From: JABDGR01 sp964561455
GTDB taxonomy: Bacteria > Verrucomicrobiota > Verrucomicrobiia > Opitutales > JABDGR01
Reading direction: 5' to 3'
Assembly (NCBI GenBank): GCA_964561455.1
Contig: CAZLPS010000008.1
Location: 1-64,000 of the forward strand
DNA: 64,000 nucleotides
Below the pieces are notes generated by a model. That model was not told the origin of the DNA and searched no databases. It saw only the letters and a program-made list of their open reading frames with translations. The stretch's first letter is position 1; the number at the start of each line of letters is the position of its first letter. Shown here in pieces: positions 48,545 to 56,693 of this stretch. The translations under genes were made by a program, and so were the position numbers.

Positions 48545-48685
48545 TCCACCCGCTAGAAGCTTTACTTCACCATCGGAAAAAATATTTTAAAGGAATTGCC
48601 CCGCGCGGTCATTCCATCGGCAAAGTCGAACCCTCAGCTGCAATCCTTTATCTTCCCCATTCACGATCCTTCGATCTCGCCCATC

Positions 48686-50110
48686 ATGAGAAATTCCTGC
48701 GCCCTTCGTCCACGGCTCCCGGCCCTATCCTTAATGGTTTATGCGCTGGTTTTATCCGCCGTGCTGCGCGGAGCCGATGCCGCACCTGCCGACCCCACCA
48801 CCCCGGTGGCGTTCCCGTCCGCGCCGGCTGCCGGCCCCGCTGACCCCTGGGCCGTCGTGAATACCACCGCCGCCACCAACCTCGAACAAGTCATCTGGAC
48901 CGGCAAGGAATTCGTTGCCGCCGGGGGAAATGTGGTCGTGAATTCGCCTGATGGCTTGAATTGGACCGCCCATGGCGTGGGCAATGGCAAAATGAGCCTC
49001 CTAAGCGTCGCCTACAACGGCAAGGAGTATGTGGTGGTTGGGGCGAACGGAGCCATCGCGTCCTCGCCCGATTTGAATTTCTGGCAATCCCACGAAACCG
49101 GCGCCGTGCGCAAGTTTTCCCTCGTCGTCTGGACCGGAAATAAATTTTTTGCGCTCGGCGATGTCGGCGCCAAAGCCTTTTCCCCGGATGGCGTCACTTG
49201 GACCCTCGGCCCGTCCTCGGGCAACGTGTATTACACCCACGGCGTGTGGAGTGGCACCCAGTTGGTCCTGGGCTCGGCCAAAAACCTGTTCATCTCCAGT
49301 GACGCCGAAAACGTTTCCCTTGCCAAAGGCAATGTGGGCGCGATGCACGATGTGGCCTGGGGTCGGAACCTTTTTGTCGCCGTCGGCGACACGAAGAATG
49401 GCGTGATGGTTTCGGCAGACGGCGCCAGCTGGGCCGCCCAGAACCCCGGCTTGAAAAACATCCTTTACGGCGTGACCTGGACCGGACAACAATTTGTGGC
49501 CGTCGGCGAAGCCGGCACCATTATCTCCTCGCCTGATGGCACCGTCTGGAAAGCCGCCGCCTCCGGCACCAGGGAAACCCTCACCAGCGTGGCCGGGAAC
49601 GGCACGGTGTCTGTCGCCGTGGGCAAAAACGGCGCCATCCTCAGCACCAATGCAAAATTGCTGCAAAATTATCACAGCGCCTCGCTGAGTTCCCTCCCAC
49701 CAGCGCCGGGCCAGCGCTTCGGGCCCGCCTCCGGCGGCGGCCCGCTCGACCATTGGACCGTCACCGATGACACCGACACCCGGCCATTCATGCAAATCGC
49801 CTGGCTGAATAATCAATTCGTGGCCACCAGTTGGGACCGTGTTCGCAATTCAGGCGATGGCTTTTCCTGGAACACCCACACCCTTACCGGCCGGTCACTT
49901 AACAGCATTGCCACCAACGGCAGCCTCTTTGTGGTCGTCAGCGATGTCGGCGAAATTTCCACCTCCCCCGATCTGGAAAAGTGGACCAAACGAACGAGCA
50001 GCACCACCCTCCGCCTCTTCAGCGTCTTGTGGACCGGCACCCAATTCGAGGCCCTGGGTGACAACGGCATTATCGTCACCTCGGCGGACGGGATCAAGTG
50101 GACGCAGTAA
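48686..50110 (+). CDS. Double beta-propeller protein, prematurely ended by an in-frame TAA
   Basis: This is a third paralogue of the 41568 and 42869 genes. The ATG at 48686 starts a signal peptide (MRNSCALRPRLPALSLMVYA..., cleavage near RGADA); a TTG at 48596 with AAAGGA before it is an alternative but places 30 extra residues ahead of the signal. The first seven BNR-like repeats are complete, followed by a linker and three repeats of the second propeller, ending WTQ-stop. The same reading frame continues after the TAA with the remaining four repeats and the chitobiase-like domain, so full length would be 710 codons. At the stop the paralogue reads QQSS where this gene reads Q-stop-SP, so a CAA-to-TAA change is the simplest explanation. 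As written, the product lacks half a propeller. Confidence 0.8.
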   Translation: MRNSCALRPRLPALSLMVYALVLSAVLRGADAAPADPTTPVAFPSAPAAGPADPWAVVNTTAATNLEQVIWTGKEFVAAGGNVVVNSPDGLNWTAHGVGNGKMSLLSVAYNGKEYVVVGANGAIASSPDLNFWQSHETGAVRKFSLVVWTGNKFFALGDVGAKAFSPDGVTWTLGPSSGNVYYTHGVWSGTQLVLGSAKNLFISSDAENVSLAKGNVGAMHDVAWGRNLFVAVGDTKNGVMVSADGASWAAQNPGLKNILYGVTWTGQQFVAVGEAGTIISSPDGTVWKAAASGTRETLTSVAGNGTVSVAVGKNGAILSTNAKLLQNYHSASLSSLPPAPGQRFGPASGGGPLDHWTVTDDTDTRPFMQIAWLNNQFVATSWDRVRNSGDGFSWNTHTLTGRSLNSIATNGSLFVVVSDVGEISTSPDLEKWTKRTSSTTLRLFSVLWTGTQFEALGDNGIIVTSADGIKWTQ

Positions 50111-50818
50111 TCCCCGTTCACTAGCGCTACTTTTCACCATGGCCTGTGGGCCGGCGACAAGTTTGTCCTCGCGGACTACCGCGGCGTGGACACTTCTCCG
50201 GATGGTCTGAAATGGAGCCGGACGCTCGGCACCACCGATAAAATGATGGACGTTGCCTGGAACGGCAAAGTCTTCGTTGCCGTTGGCTCCGTCGGGGGCG
50301 GCGTCTATTCCTCGCCTGATGCCGTGACTTGGACCAAGCAATCTCTCCCCACCAACAACGGCTTTGCCGCCATCACTTGGACCGGCAGTGAATTCCTGGC
50401 CGGAGGCGCCACCGGCATCCTCGCCAGTTCGCCGGACGGAACGGCGTGGACCATTCACCTCCTCGATCCCGGCTTCAACATTACCGCCCTCGCGGCCCAC
50501 AATGGCACGGTGGTGCTGGGAACGGATGCCGGAATGCTTCTCATCAACAAAGTGCCTGACTCCACCGCCACGCCCGTGATTTCCCTTGATGTCGGGTCCG
50601 CCGGCGCCCTGGCCCAAGTCACCCTCCATTCCCCGGTTGCCAGTGCAAAGATTTATTACACCGACAATGGCCAGGACCCCACCCCTCAGTCCAACCTCTA
50701 CACCACGCCATTTACCCCGACCCACAACGCTGTCATCAAAGCCCGCGCCTACCTCGATGGCGTCAATCCCAGCGAGGTCGCCGCCGCCGAATTTAAAATC
50801 GGCGCCAGCACCCCCTAG
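50111..50818 (+). pseudogene. Orphaned 3' part of the third propeller gene
   Basis: This is in frame with the preceding gene after its TAA (50108-50110). It encodes four BNR-like repeats (starting FTSATFHHGLWAGDKF) and the C-terminal chitobiase-like domain (AKIYYTDNGQDPTPQ), matching the C-terminal third of the 42869 protein. No ATG with a signal peptide is present; a GTG at 50186 could only make a leaderless fragment. The frame itself is undamaged, which argues for a very recent nonsense mutation, a sequencing error, or readthrough. Confidence 0.8.
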
Positions 50819-50950
50819 CTCCGGATCTTTGGCAAAGCCGCCAACCCCCATCCGCAAACATCGAACCCTCGACTTCCATCTTGTAACTTCCCCATTCCCC
50901 ACACTTCGTTCTCGCCAATCATTCCAAATTTAGTCTCCTGTCTCACCATT

Positions 50951-51080
50951 TCAAATCTCAAATCTCAAATCCTGCGCCGCCCCCTCCGCCCTTCGCCCTT
51001 TGATTACAATTCGAAATTCGTAATTCAGAATTCCCGCCCGCGCCTTCCTTTCTTAATTCTTAATTTTTAATTCTTAATTC
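50951..51080. repeat. AT-rich low-complexity repeats before the UPF0145 gene
   Basis: The 266-bp gap 50819-51084 holds three runs: TCAAATC/TCAAATC units (50951-50971), AATTCGAAATTCGTAATTC-type sequence (about 51009-51033), and a 31-bp TTAATTCT-based block (51050-51080) ending four bases before the next ATG. The last block recurs upstream of rpsG with two mismatches. Confidence 0.7.
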
Positions 51081-51084
51081 CCCC

Positions 51085-52239
51085 ATGACTCCTCCCCCTC
51101 AACTCCGCTCCGTCCTCACCGGTCTTTCCGGCAACGAAATGTTCTGCTTGCGCCAAAAGGGTTTTTCGCCCGGCGACATCGTCGTCGGCAACAGTGTTCA
51201 CTCGATGGGCTTCCTGGGCGGCCTCGGCGCCGGCCTGCAACGCGCTTTTGGCGGCGAGGTCACGCAAGTCACCGACATCATTCATGAGGGCCGCCAGGCT
51301 TCGTATGCCCGCATGGCCAAAGAAGCGCAAGACCGCGGCGGCGTGGGAATTGTCGGCGTCACGAGCGAATTAAAGCACATGCGCGGCAATATCGAATTTC
51401 TCTCCGTCGGTTCCTGCGTCCATACGACGGATGGCGGCCCTGAACAAATGGCCTTTACCTCCGATTGCGACGGCCAGGAACTCTATTGCCTCATGGACGC
51501 CGGCTACACCCCGGTGAAATTTGTCTTCGGCAATGTCGCCTACTCAATCGGCATCGGCGGCGGTTTGATGGGCGGCTTCAAAAGCCTCTCCCGCGGTGAA
51601 ATTCGCGAATACAGCGACGTCTTCAATGCCACCCGCCACCTCGCCCTCGACCGCATCATGAAGGAAGCGCAGGCCGCCGGCGCCAATGCGGTGCTTGCGA
51701 TTGAAACGCGCATCATGCCCTTCCAGGGCGTCCACGAAATGCTCATGATGGGCACGGCCGCCCGCCATCCCGCCCTGCCCGACAATCTCCTCCGCGGCCA
51801 GCCGGTGACCAGCGACTTGACCGCTGAAGAATTGTGGAATCTCGCCAACATGGGCTACGCGCCCTTGAAGCTCGTGCTCGGCACGGCCGTCTATTCGCTC
51901 GGCGTCGTCGGCGGCATTATGGCCGCCTTGAAATCTTTTGTGCGCGGCGAAATTAGCGATTTAACCTCCTTAATCTACGACGCCCGCGAACACGCCCTCG
52001 GCCTCCTCAAACGCGAAGCCGAAGCGCTCGGCGCGGACGACGTCGTCGGCATCCGCACCCACGTTCACGAATTCCAGGGCCTCCTCGAATTCATGGCCAT
52101 CGGCACCGCGGTAAAGCGCTTGCCCGGCATTGGCACCGTCAGCCCAACCCTCCCCGCCCAAGCCATCATCCGCGACCGCGAAACCTGGATCAGCGACGAC
52201 GACTTGTTCAACGTGCGGGTGGATGATCAGGGGAAGTGA
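51085..52239 (+). CDS. UPF0145/YbjQ-like protein with three tandem repeats
   Basis: The 384-residue, probably cytoplasmic protein has no signal peptide. Three copies of an approximately 100-residue YbjQ/UPF0145 (heavy-metal-binding-like) unit are visible at about residues 11-112, 125-229 and 243-347. Each runs L-N-GY/F-P...VLGNxVYSxGxxGG, then a RGE(I/V) turn, a helix with R(x)A(x)xx(M/L)KEA, then VxxIxTxxxxFxGxxEFMxxGTA. Typical family members have one or two units of about 100 residues that assemble into rings. The biochemical role of the family is poorly known, and metal binding has been proposed. The frame ends with GTGA overlapping a possible start of the next small gene. Confidence 0.75.
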   Translation: MTPPPQLRSVLTGLSGNEMFCLRQKGFSPGDIVVGNSVHSMGFLGGLGAGLQRAFGGEVTQVTDIIHEGRQASYARMAKEAQDRGGVGIVGVTSELKHMRGNIEFLSVGSCVHTTDGGPEQMAFTSDCDGQELYCLMDAGYTPVKFVFGNVAYSIGIGGGLMGGFKSLSRGEIREYSDVFNATRHLALDRIMKEAQAAGANAVLAIETRIMPFQGVHEMLMMGTAARHPALPDNLLRGQPVTSDLTAEELWNLANMGYAPLKLVLGTAVYSLGVVGGIMAALKSFVRGEISDLTSLIYDAREHALGLLKREAEALGADDVVGIRTHVHEFQGLLEFMAIGTAVKRLPGIGTVSPTLPAQAIIRDRETWISDDDLFNVRVDDQGK

Positions 52240-52241
52240 GC

Positions 52242-52493
52242 ATGAGGCAATGTCGCAATTGGAAAAATAAGAAACGTCCCGGTGTCCACCTGAAAGCAGC
52301 CGCCCATTCCTCGCGACCCGAAGACGTGCAAAACTTTTTTGCCGTGGAATTGCCCAAACTTCCCGGCTGCATGGCGCATGGGCGCACCCGGCGGGATGCT
52401 GTGCGCAACGCCGAGCGGGCGATTGCCGCGTGGGTGCCGACCGCCAAGGAGGACGGCGCGGAAATTCCCTTGCCTCGGGGCAAATTGATGTAA
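52242..52493 (+). CDS. HicB-like antitoxin, orphan
   Basis: The 83-residue protein carries the HicB pattern: FFAVELPKLPGCMAHG, then a helix RRDAVRNAERAIAAWV and AKEDGAEIPLP. HicB proteins neutralise the mRNA-cleaving HicA toxin. No HicA (about 60-80 residues with a GSH motif) is found on either side, and the N-terminal 25 residues are atypical, so this may be a solitary or decaying copy. The ATG at 52242 was chosen; a GTG at 52236 overlaps the preceding stop. Confidence 0.72.
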   Translation: MRQCRNWKNKKRPGVHLKAAAHSSRPEDVQNFFAVELPKLPGCMAHGRTRRDAVRNAERAIAAWVPTAKEDGAEIPLPRGKLM

Positions 52494-52503
52494 GCTTGAA
52501 CGT

Positions 52504-53145
52504 ATGCCATTACCCCACTGGCCGGAACTCCGGCAAATATCCCGTTCCCTTGTGCCTCTGGCCGCGCTGGCCTTTCTCGCCGGCTGCGCCGGCCCCGGCT
52601 TCCCCGACCTCGGCTACACGAGTCTGTTCAACGGCAAAGATCTTACGGGCTGGCAGTATAAGCCCGGAGCAAACGTAATCGCCGGGGTGTTTGACGGCAA
52701 AACGGCGAGCAATGATGCGCGGTACACCATCGAGCAGGGCATCCTGACCACCCATGAGCGCGACCGCAGCCCGGCCGCGAACCAACCCATCCGCCAGCTT
52801 TACACCGTCCAAAAATTTACCGGCGATTTCATCCTCCGGCTGCAATTTCGCGCCGGGGTGAAGGCCGACAGCGGCATCTTTATCGGCACGAAACAATTGC
52901 AGTGCCGCGACTACAGCACCGTGGGGCCGTACACCAAATTGCAGCTCTACAAACCGCAGGACTGGAACCAGATTGAGATTGTCGTCCACGGCAACGCCGC
53001 GCGGTGCACCAACAACGGGGAAGTCCTGGAAGAAGCCATGCCCATTCCCGCCGGGGTGCGCGACATCGGGCTCGAGGCCGACGCCGGGGTGTTGGAATAC
53101 CGCAATATTGAAATCAAGCTCCTGCCCCCGGAAACACCGGGCTGA
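52504..53145 (+). CDS. DUF1080 (3-keto-disaccharide hydrolase domain) lipoprotein
   Basis: The 213-residue protein has a lipoprotein signal with lipobox LAGC (Cys28), so it should be lipid-anchored. It then follows the DUF1080 concanavalin-like fold: SLFNGKDLTGWQ near residue 40, a strand with TGDFILRLQFR, the ADSGIFIG motif, WNQIEIVVHGN and a closing AGVLEYRNIEIKLL. The family is abundant in Verrucomicrobia and Planctomycetes; members act on 3-keto sugars or bind carbohydrate, and this one is not assigned further. It starts 11 bp after the HicB-like gene, and its 3' end overlaps the convergent 53114 gene by 32 bp. Confidence 0.87.
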   Translation: MPLPHWPELRQISRSLVPLAALAFLAGCAGPGFPDLGYTSLFNGKDLTGWQYKPGANVIAGVFDGKTASNDARYTIEQGILTTHERDRSPAANQPIRQLYTVQKFTGDFILRLQFRAGVKADSGIFIGTKQLQCRDYSTVGPYTKLQLYKPQDWNQIEIVVHGNAARCTNNGEVLEEAMPIPAGVRDIGLEADAGVLEYRNIEIKLLPPETPG

Positions 53146-54820
53146 CTTCCAGCGTCTGGCCCGGGCGGAGAATAATGGGATCGCCGTCGGCCGGAACTTC
53201 GTCGTTCTTGAAAATTCGCAACGTGATGGATTCTTTGCCCACGCTCGGTGCGACCCAGCGCCACTGGCCGATTTCCACAAATTCCATGGGCACACCCTTG
53301 TCCGGATTTAATCCGGGGCCGGCGCCGCGAACAAAGGGCTTGTTGCCAATGCCAATAAGCACATTGGCCGTCAGTGAACAGGCATTGAGCGGATTGCGGC
53401 TCGCGCGCTTGCGGCGGATGGTGTCGGCTTCGCGCGCCAGCAACTCGCCCTGCGTTGGGCCGGCAACCGGCGCGGCAGTGCCAGGCTCGTCCGCGCGCGG
53501 CGGCGAAAAGACGATCGGCGTGTTCTTTTTAATTTCTTCATCCTCCTCCCCCCGCAGGGCGAGCGCCTTGGCCCGCGCATTGCGGCGCAACTCCGAGGCC
53601 GTTTCGCCTTCTGTTGGCAATTCCATGGCGGGACTGGCCGACGTGATTTCAGCCGCTGCGGTAACGGGTGCCTCCACCGGCAGCGGCGCATCCGGCGGCT
53701 CCGCCCGGTCGGTGAGTGAGATCGGCGCGGGTACCGGCGGTTCAATATCCACTTGCGCTGTAACCGGGGTCTCTGGCAGCGGATGCCTGGTTTTGCGCGG
53801 GCGACGGGCGCGAGCCATGATAATTCCGGCCACCGCCGGGGTTTCGCTGCTGGACCGGGTTTGGGCAAAGGCCCGATCCATCATGCGGGTGGATTCCACC
53901 GGCGCGCGTTCGACGGCGGGAGCCTCCACCGGTTCGGGCGCGGGCGCGAGCGCCTTGGCTTCTTCCAAGATCGGCGCCTCCGGCTGGCTCGCGTCCACGG
54001 TTGGGCTCGAAGCCAGGAACGTTGCTTCAGCCGCAGCAGACTCCCCCACTCCCGCTGCCACCAAGACTGGCTCTGCCACGACGACGGGCGCGGCCGCCAC
54101 CGGCTCAGGCATGGGAACTTCGGCGCGGACGGGCGCGGGCTGGCGGATGCGAATCCTCTCGGGTTGGGGCGAAGCCACCGCCACGGGTGCGGGCCGGTCC
54201 GCGAGCGTTTGCACATGGGCCGCCAGGCGGCCAAGGGTTTCCTCCAGCACGGCGATCTTAATTTCCGCGGATTTAAATTTTTCCGCCTGATCTTTGCGCA
54301 GGCGCTCCAATTCGCGCTGGGCGGACTGGGCTTCGGCCGCCGCGGCCGTCTGGCGGTTGGTCGCCGCCTCCCGCAAATCCGTTACCACCGCTTCGAGGTT
54401 CTTGTGAATTTCGACCAACGGCGCAAAGCGGGCGTCAAACCGGCGCGCGGAATTTTCCAGCGCGGCATTGGCGCGGGCCGCGTGCTCGACGGCTTCCGCG
54501 GCGGCGCGGGACTGGCGGCGCCAGTCATTCTCGCCACCGGCGGCCGGCAATTCACCTGCCGTTTCGTTGCCGGGCGCAGAACGGCCCGGACGGAACGGCC
54601 ACGCTTCAATGGCAAACGGCGTAATCGAGAAAATTGCGCCGAGCGCCACCGCACCGAGACAAAACATCATTTGGCCGACAGTCAGCGTCACCGCAGTGGT
54701 CCAAATCGCCACCGCTACCAGCACCAAGACGATGTTGCCGGTTATAAATGGCCATTTGGGAACGGAGGGACGGGTGGAGGGAGCGGAAGAAGATGAATTT
54801 TGATCGAATACGGAGAGCAT
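53114..54820 (-). CDS. Membrane-anchored coiled-coil protein, unknown function
   Basis: The 568-residue protein starts at the ATG at 54820; upstream open frame to 55006 looks non-coding. Two hydrophobic helices (about 26-48 and 50-72) are followed by a long charged helix with Glu/Arg/Ala heptads (about 95-205: NLEAVVTDLREAATN, AQRELERLRKDQAEKF), then about 220 residues rich in Ala, Pro, Glu and Val. A compact C-terminal segment of about 90 residues has a folded appearance (NACSLTANVLIGIGNKPFVRG, GQWRWVAPS, ILRPGQTLEVSPVFPG). This resembles an inner-membrane scaffold with a disordered linker and a small beta domain. I do not recognise a named family. Confidence 0.75.
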   Translation of the reverse strand: MLSVFDQNSSSSAPSTRPSVPKWPFITGNIVLVLVAVAIWTTAVTLTVGQMMFCLGAVALGAIFSITPFAIEAWPFRPGRSAPGNETAGELPAAGGENDWRRQSRAAAEAVEHAARANAALENSARRFDARFAPLVEIHKNLEAVVTDLREAATNRQTAAAAEAQSAQRELERLRKDQAEKFKSAEIKIAVLEETLGRLAAHVQTLADRPAPVAVASPQPERIRIRQPAPVRAEVPMPEPVAAAPVVVAEPVLVAAGVGESAAAEATFLASSPTVDASQPEAPILEEAKALAPAPEPVEAPAVERAPVESTRMMDRAFAQTRSSSETPAVAGIIMARARRPRKTRHPLPETPVTAQVDIEPPVPAPISLTDRAEPPDAPLPVEAPVTAAAEITSASPAMELPTEGETASELRRNARAKALALRGEEDEEIKKNTPIVFSPPRADEPGTAAPVAGPTQGELLAREADTIRRKRASRNPLNACSLTANVLIGIGNKPFVRGAGPGLNPDKGVPMEFVEIGQWRWVAPSVGKESITLRIFKNDEVPADGDPIILRPGQTLEVSPVFPGAGA

Positions 54821-54957
54821 GGGGCGAAGTGGGCGGCGTCTTACAGCGCGAAGAGCCGCCCTACAGGCGAGGATAACAACGCGCGCGCAACGCACAAGCC
54901 AGAAAATTATAGCGGCGCAATGCGGCGTCCGCACCCCTTGCTCCGGGCCCAAGCTGG

Positions 54958-54992
54958 ATAAAAAACCACGGCGCGGCTGGCGCCGCGCCGTG
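54958..54992 (-). terminator. Strong Rho-independent terminator of the Ser/Gly-rich protein gene
   Basis: A perfect 12-bp stem (CCACGGCGCGGC 54965-54976, GCCGCGCCGTGG 54981-54992) with a 4-nt loop is followed on the minus strand by TTTTTAT. It lies 29 nt past the stop codon at 55022. Confidence 0.85.
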
Positions 54993-55021
54993 GGCAAAAA
55001 ACTCACCCATTCGGTGGCGGA

Positions 55022-55852
55022 TCAACCACCGGGATGGGATTTCATATAGGCGTCGTATTTGTCCTTTTCGTCGGTTGAAGTCTTCTTGAGCACTTTGCCG
55101 TTGTATTTTATCTCGATGTAGTAACCCTCCAGCGTGGTAACGGAAGAGGACGAAGTGTTTCCGGCGCTTCCGCCCGAGGAACCACCTACTGTCCGGCCAC
55201 CACCGCCACCACCACCGCGAATCACGCTACCCCCACCACTGTTGACGACCGTCATTTGTTGCCCGCCTGACTGACCGTAGTTGCTTTGGCCACCGCCGGA
55301 AGACGTTGACGAGGAAGTTGAGACGGATTTCACCACGGTGTCGGAGTTGATGACTTTCTTTTCGTTAGGGGCAAGCGAATCCACTGTTTCGGAGCCGGTG
55401 ATCTCTTTCATGGTAATTTCCGACTTATTGCCTACCAACGTGCTGGTGTGAGTGTAAACATGCCAGTCCACCTCAAAACCTTCAGTTGCAACCTTCTGGT
55501 CATTATTCCGGAGGGTGATTTCAACATAGGTTTTGGCTTGGGAGGAGCTGGATGACGTGGAGTTGGAACTTCCCCCGGGAGTTCTCCCGCCGGACTGTCC
55601 ACCACCCGCCCGACCGTTTTGATTGCCCGTCGTGGAGCCGCCCCTTCCGCTGCCCGTGCCGGCCGAGGGCGAGGTCGAGCTTACCGTTGGCTCACCCTCA
55701 ATAATCTTGGCCGACAGGCCCAAGTTCGGCGGAGTCGGTGGTGGCGGCGTTGCCGCGAACGCGGCACCCAAAGTCATGGCGCCAATGGCGAGCAACGCGC
55801 ACGTCGCGCCAAACAGGGAACGAAAATCAGACGGGGTTGGGGGGTATTTCAT
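55022..55852 (-). CDS. Secreted Ser/Gly-rich protein, unknown function
   Basis: The 276-residue product starts at the ATG at 55852 with a signal peptide (core LFGATCALLAIGAMTLGAAFA). Another ATG at 55906 would add 18 residues before it. Two ordered parts (about 100-160: TYVEITLRNNDQKVATEGFEVDWHVYT..., and the last 40: LEGYYIEIKYNGKVLKKTS) are separated and preceded by Ser/Gly/Thr-rich linkers with runs of Ser and of Gly. The ordered parts look like short beta strands. I do not recognise a family. It is monocistronic, with its own terminator, and divergent from rpsL. Confidence 0.75.
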   Translation of the reverse strand: MKYPPTPSDFRSLFGATCALLAIGAMTLGAAFAATPPPPTPPNLGLSAKIIEGEPTVSSTSPSAGTGSGRGGSTTGNQNGRAGGGQSGGRTPGGSSNSTSSSSSQAKTYVEITLRNNDQKVATEGFEVDWHVYTHTSTLVGNKSEITMKEITGSETVDSLAPNEKKVINSDTVVKSVSTSSSTSSGGGQSNYGQSGGQQMTVVNSGGGSVIRGGGGGGGRTVGGSSGGSAGNTSSSSVTTLEGYYIEIKYNGKVLKKTSTDEKDKYDAYMKSHPGG

Positions 55853-56164
55853 GACTAGAATAAGATTGTGTGATGGGGGATTGTGAGGACTCGTTGATTT
55901 TGACATAATTATTTTGCTAAGGTAAAGCTCTTTCTACAGCGATTTTTAACTCTTTTTTTTTGCCGCCCCAGCCAGCTTTTCTCGGCGCATTGGCCCACTT
56001 TCGGGCTGAATAAGTTCCAAAAACGCCGCCCGGGGCCCGCATCCCCATCTCCTGCGCCGAGCCCCGCCAGCATACCGATAAATATAGGCTTGCCTCCGGG
56101 ACCTGATTCTTTACCTTGGTAAGCTTTTCTCCATAGCAGACACCATTCGACGACTCCCTGTTCC
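55853..56164. promoter_or_regulatory. 312-bp divergent intergenic region before rpsL
   Basis: Promoters for both the Ser/Gly-rich protein gene and the str operon should lie here. On the plus strand a perfect TTGACA (55900-55905) precedes TAAAGC (55923-55928) at 17 bp, a possible but weak promoter that would leave a leader of about 230 nt before rpsL. AAGGTAAAG (55919-55927) is complementary to CTTTACCTT (56109-56117), possibly by chance. No gene is seen. Confidence 0.35.
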
Positions 56165-56551
56165 ATGCCTACCATCAATCAGCTCGTCCGGCACCCCCGG
56201 CGCGCCCCGCGCTTTAAGTCCAAGGCTCCCGCCCTGGCGGGCAACCCGTTTAAACGCGGGGTCTGCGTGCAGGTCATGACCCGCACGCCCAAAAAACCGA
56301 ATTCTGCCATTCGCAAGGTTGCCAAGGTGCGCCTGACCAACGGCTACGAAGTCATTGCCTACATTCCCGACGAAGGCCATAACTTGCAGGAACACAGCGT
56401 GGTGCTCGTCCGTGGCGGCCGTGTCAAAGACCTTCCCGGTGTCCGTTACCATATCGTGCGCGGTCCGCTCGACTGCGTGGGCGTGGAGAAGCGCCGCCGC
56501 AGCCGCTCCAAGTACGGTGTCAAACGCCCGAAGGAAAAGAAGGCCGCGTAA
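56165..56551 (+). CDS. rpsL: 30S ribosomal protein S12
   Basis: The 128-residue protein is unmistakable S12: PTINQLVR start, TPKKPNSAIRKV (41-52), PDEGHNLQEHS (69-78) and GGRVKDLPGVRYH (84-96). It belongs to the decoding centre of the small subunit. Counting without Met, Lys42, Lys43 and Lys87 are all present, the streptomycin-sensitive form, and the Asp of the methylthiolation site follows Lys87. The C terminus has a short basic extension (KRPKEKKAA). It is the first gene of the str operon here. There is no Shine-Dalgarno; the bases before ATG are pyrimidine-rich. Confidence 0.98.
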   Translation: MPTINQLVRHPRRAPRFKSKAPALAGNPFKRGVCVQVMTRTPKKPNSAIRKVAKVRLTNGYEVIAYIPDEGHNLQEHSVVLVRGGRVKDLPGVRYHIVRGPLDCVGVEKRRRSRSKYGVKRPKEKKAA

Positions 56552-56653
56552 TTCCAGGATCAAAGAAGCAAAGGATCCGAGGATCAAAGGGGGCCAAACC
56601 GCCCTTCCCGTCTTCAAATCTCACTCCCGGTCCCAAACTGTTTTGTTTCTGAC

Positions 56654-56684
56654 TTCTTAATTCTTAAATCTTAATTCTTAATTC
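56654..56684 (+). repeat. 31-bp TTAATTCT repeat just before rpsG
   Basis: This is the same length and, at all but two positions, the same sequence as 51050-51080. It ends nine bases before the rpsG ATG. The rest of the 142-bp gap after rpsL contains short GGATCAAAG reiterations (about 56557-56589). Confidence 0.7.
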
Positions 56685-56693
56685 CCAAATCCC

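Noticed and set aside
49001..50902. Minus-strand frames of 271 and 335 codons opposite the third propeller gene
   Set aside because: They are shadows of the regular propeller repeats; no coherent domain is visible.
53175..54290. 371-codon plus-strand frame opposite the coiled-coil protein
   Set aside because: It is a low-complexity Ser/Ala/Gly/Arg translation and an antisense shadow. The minus-strand frame has membrane helices, heptads and a folded end.
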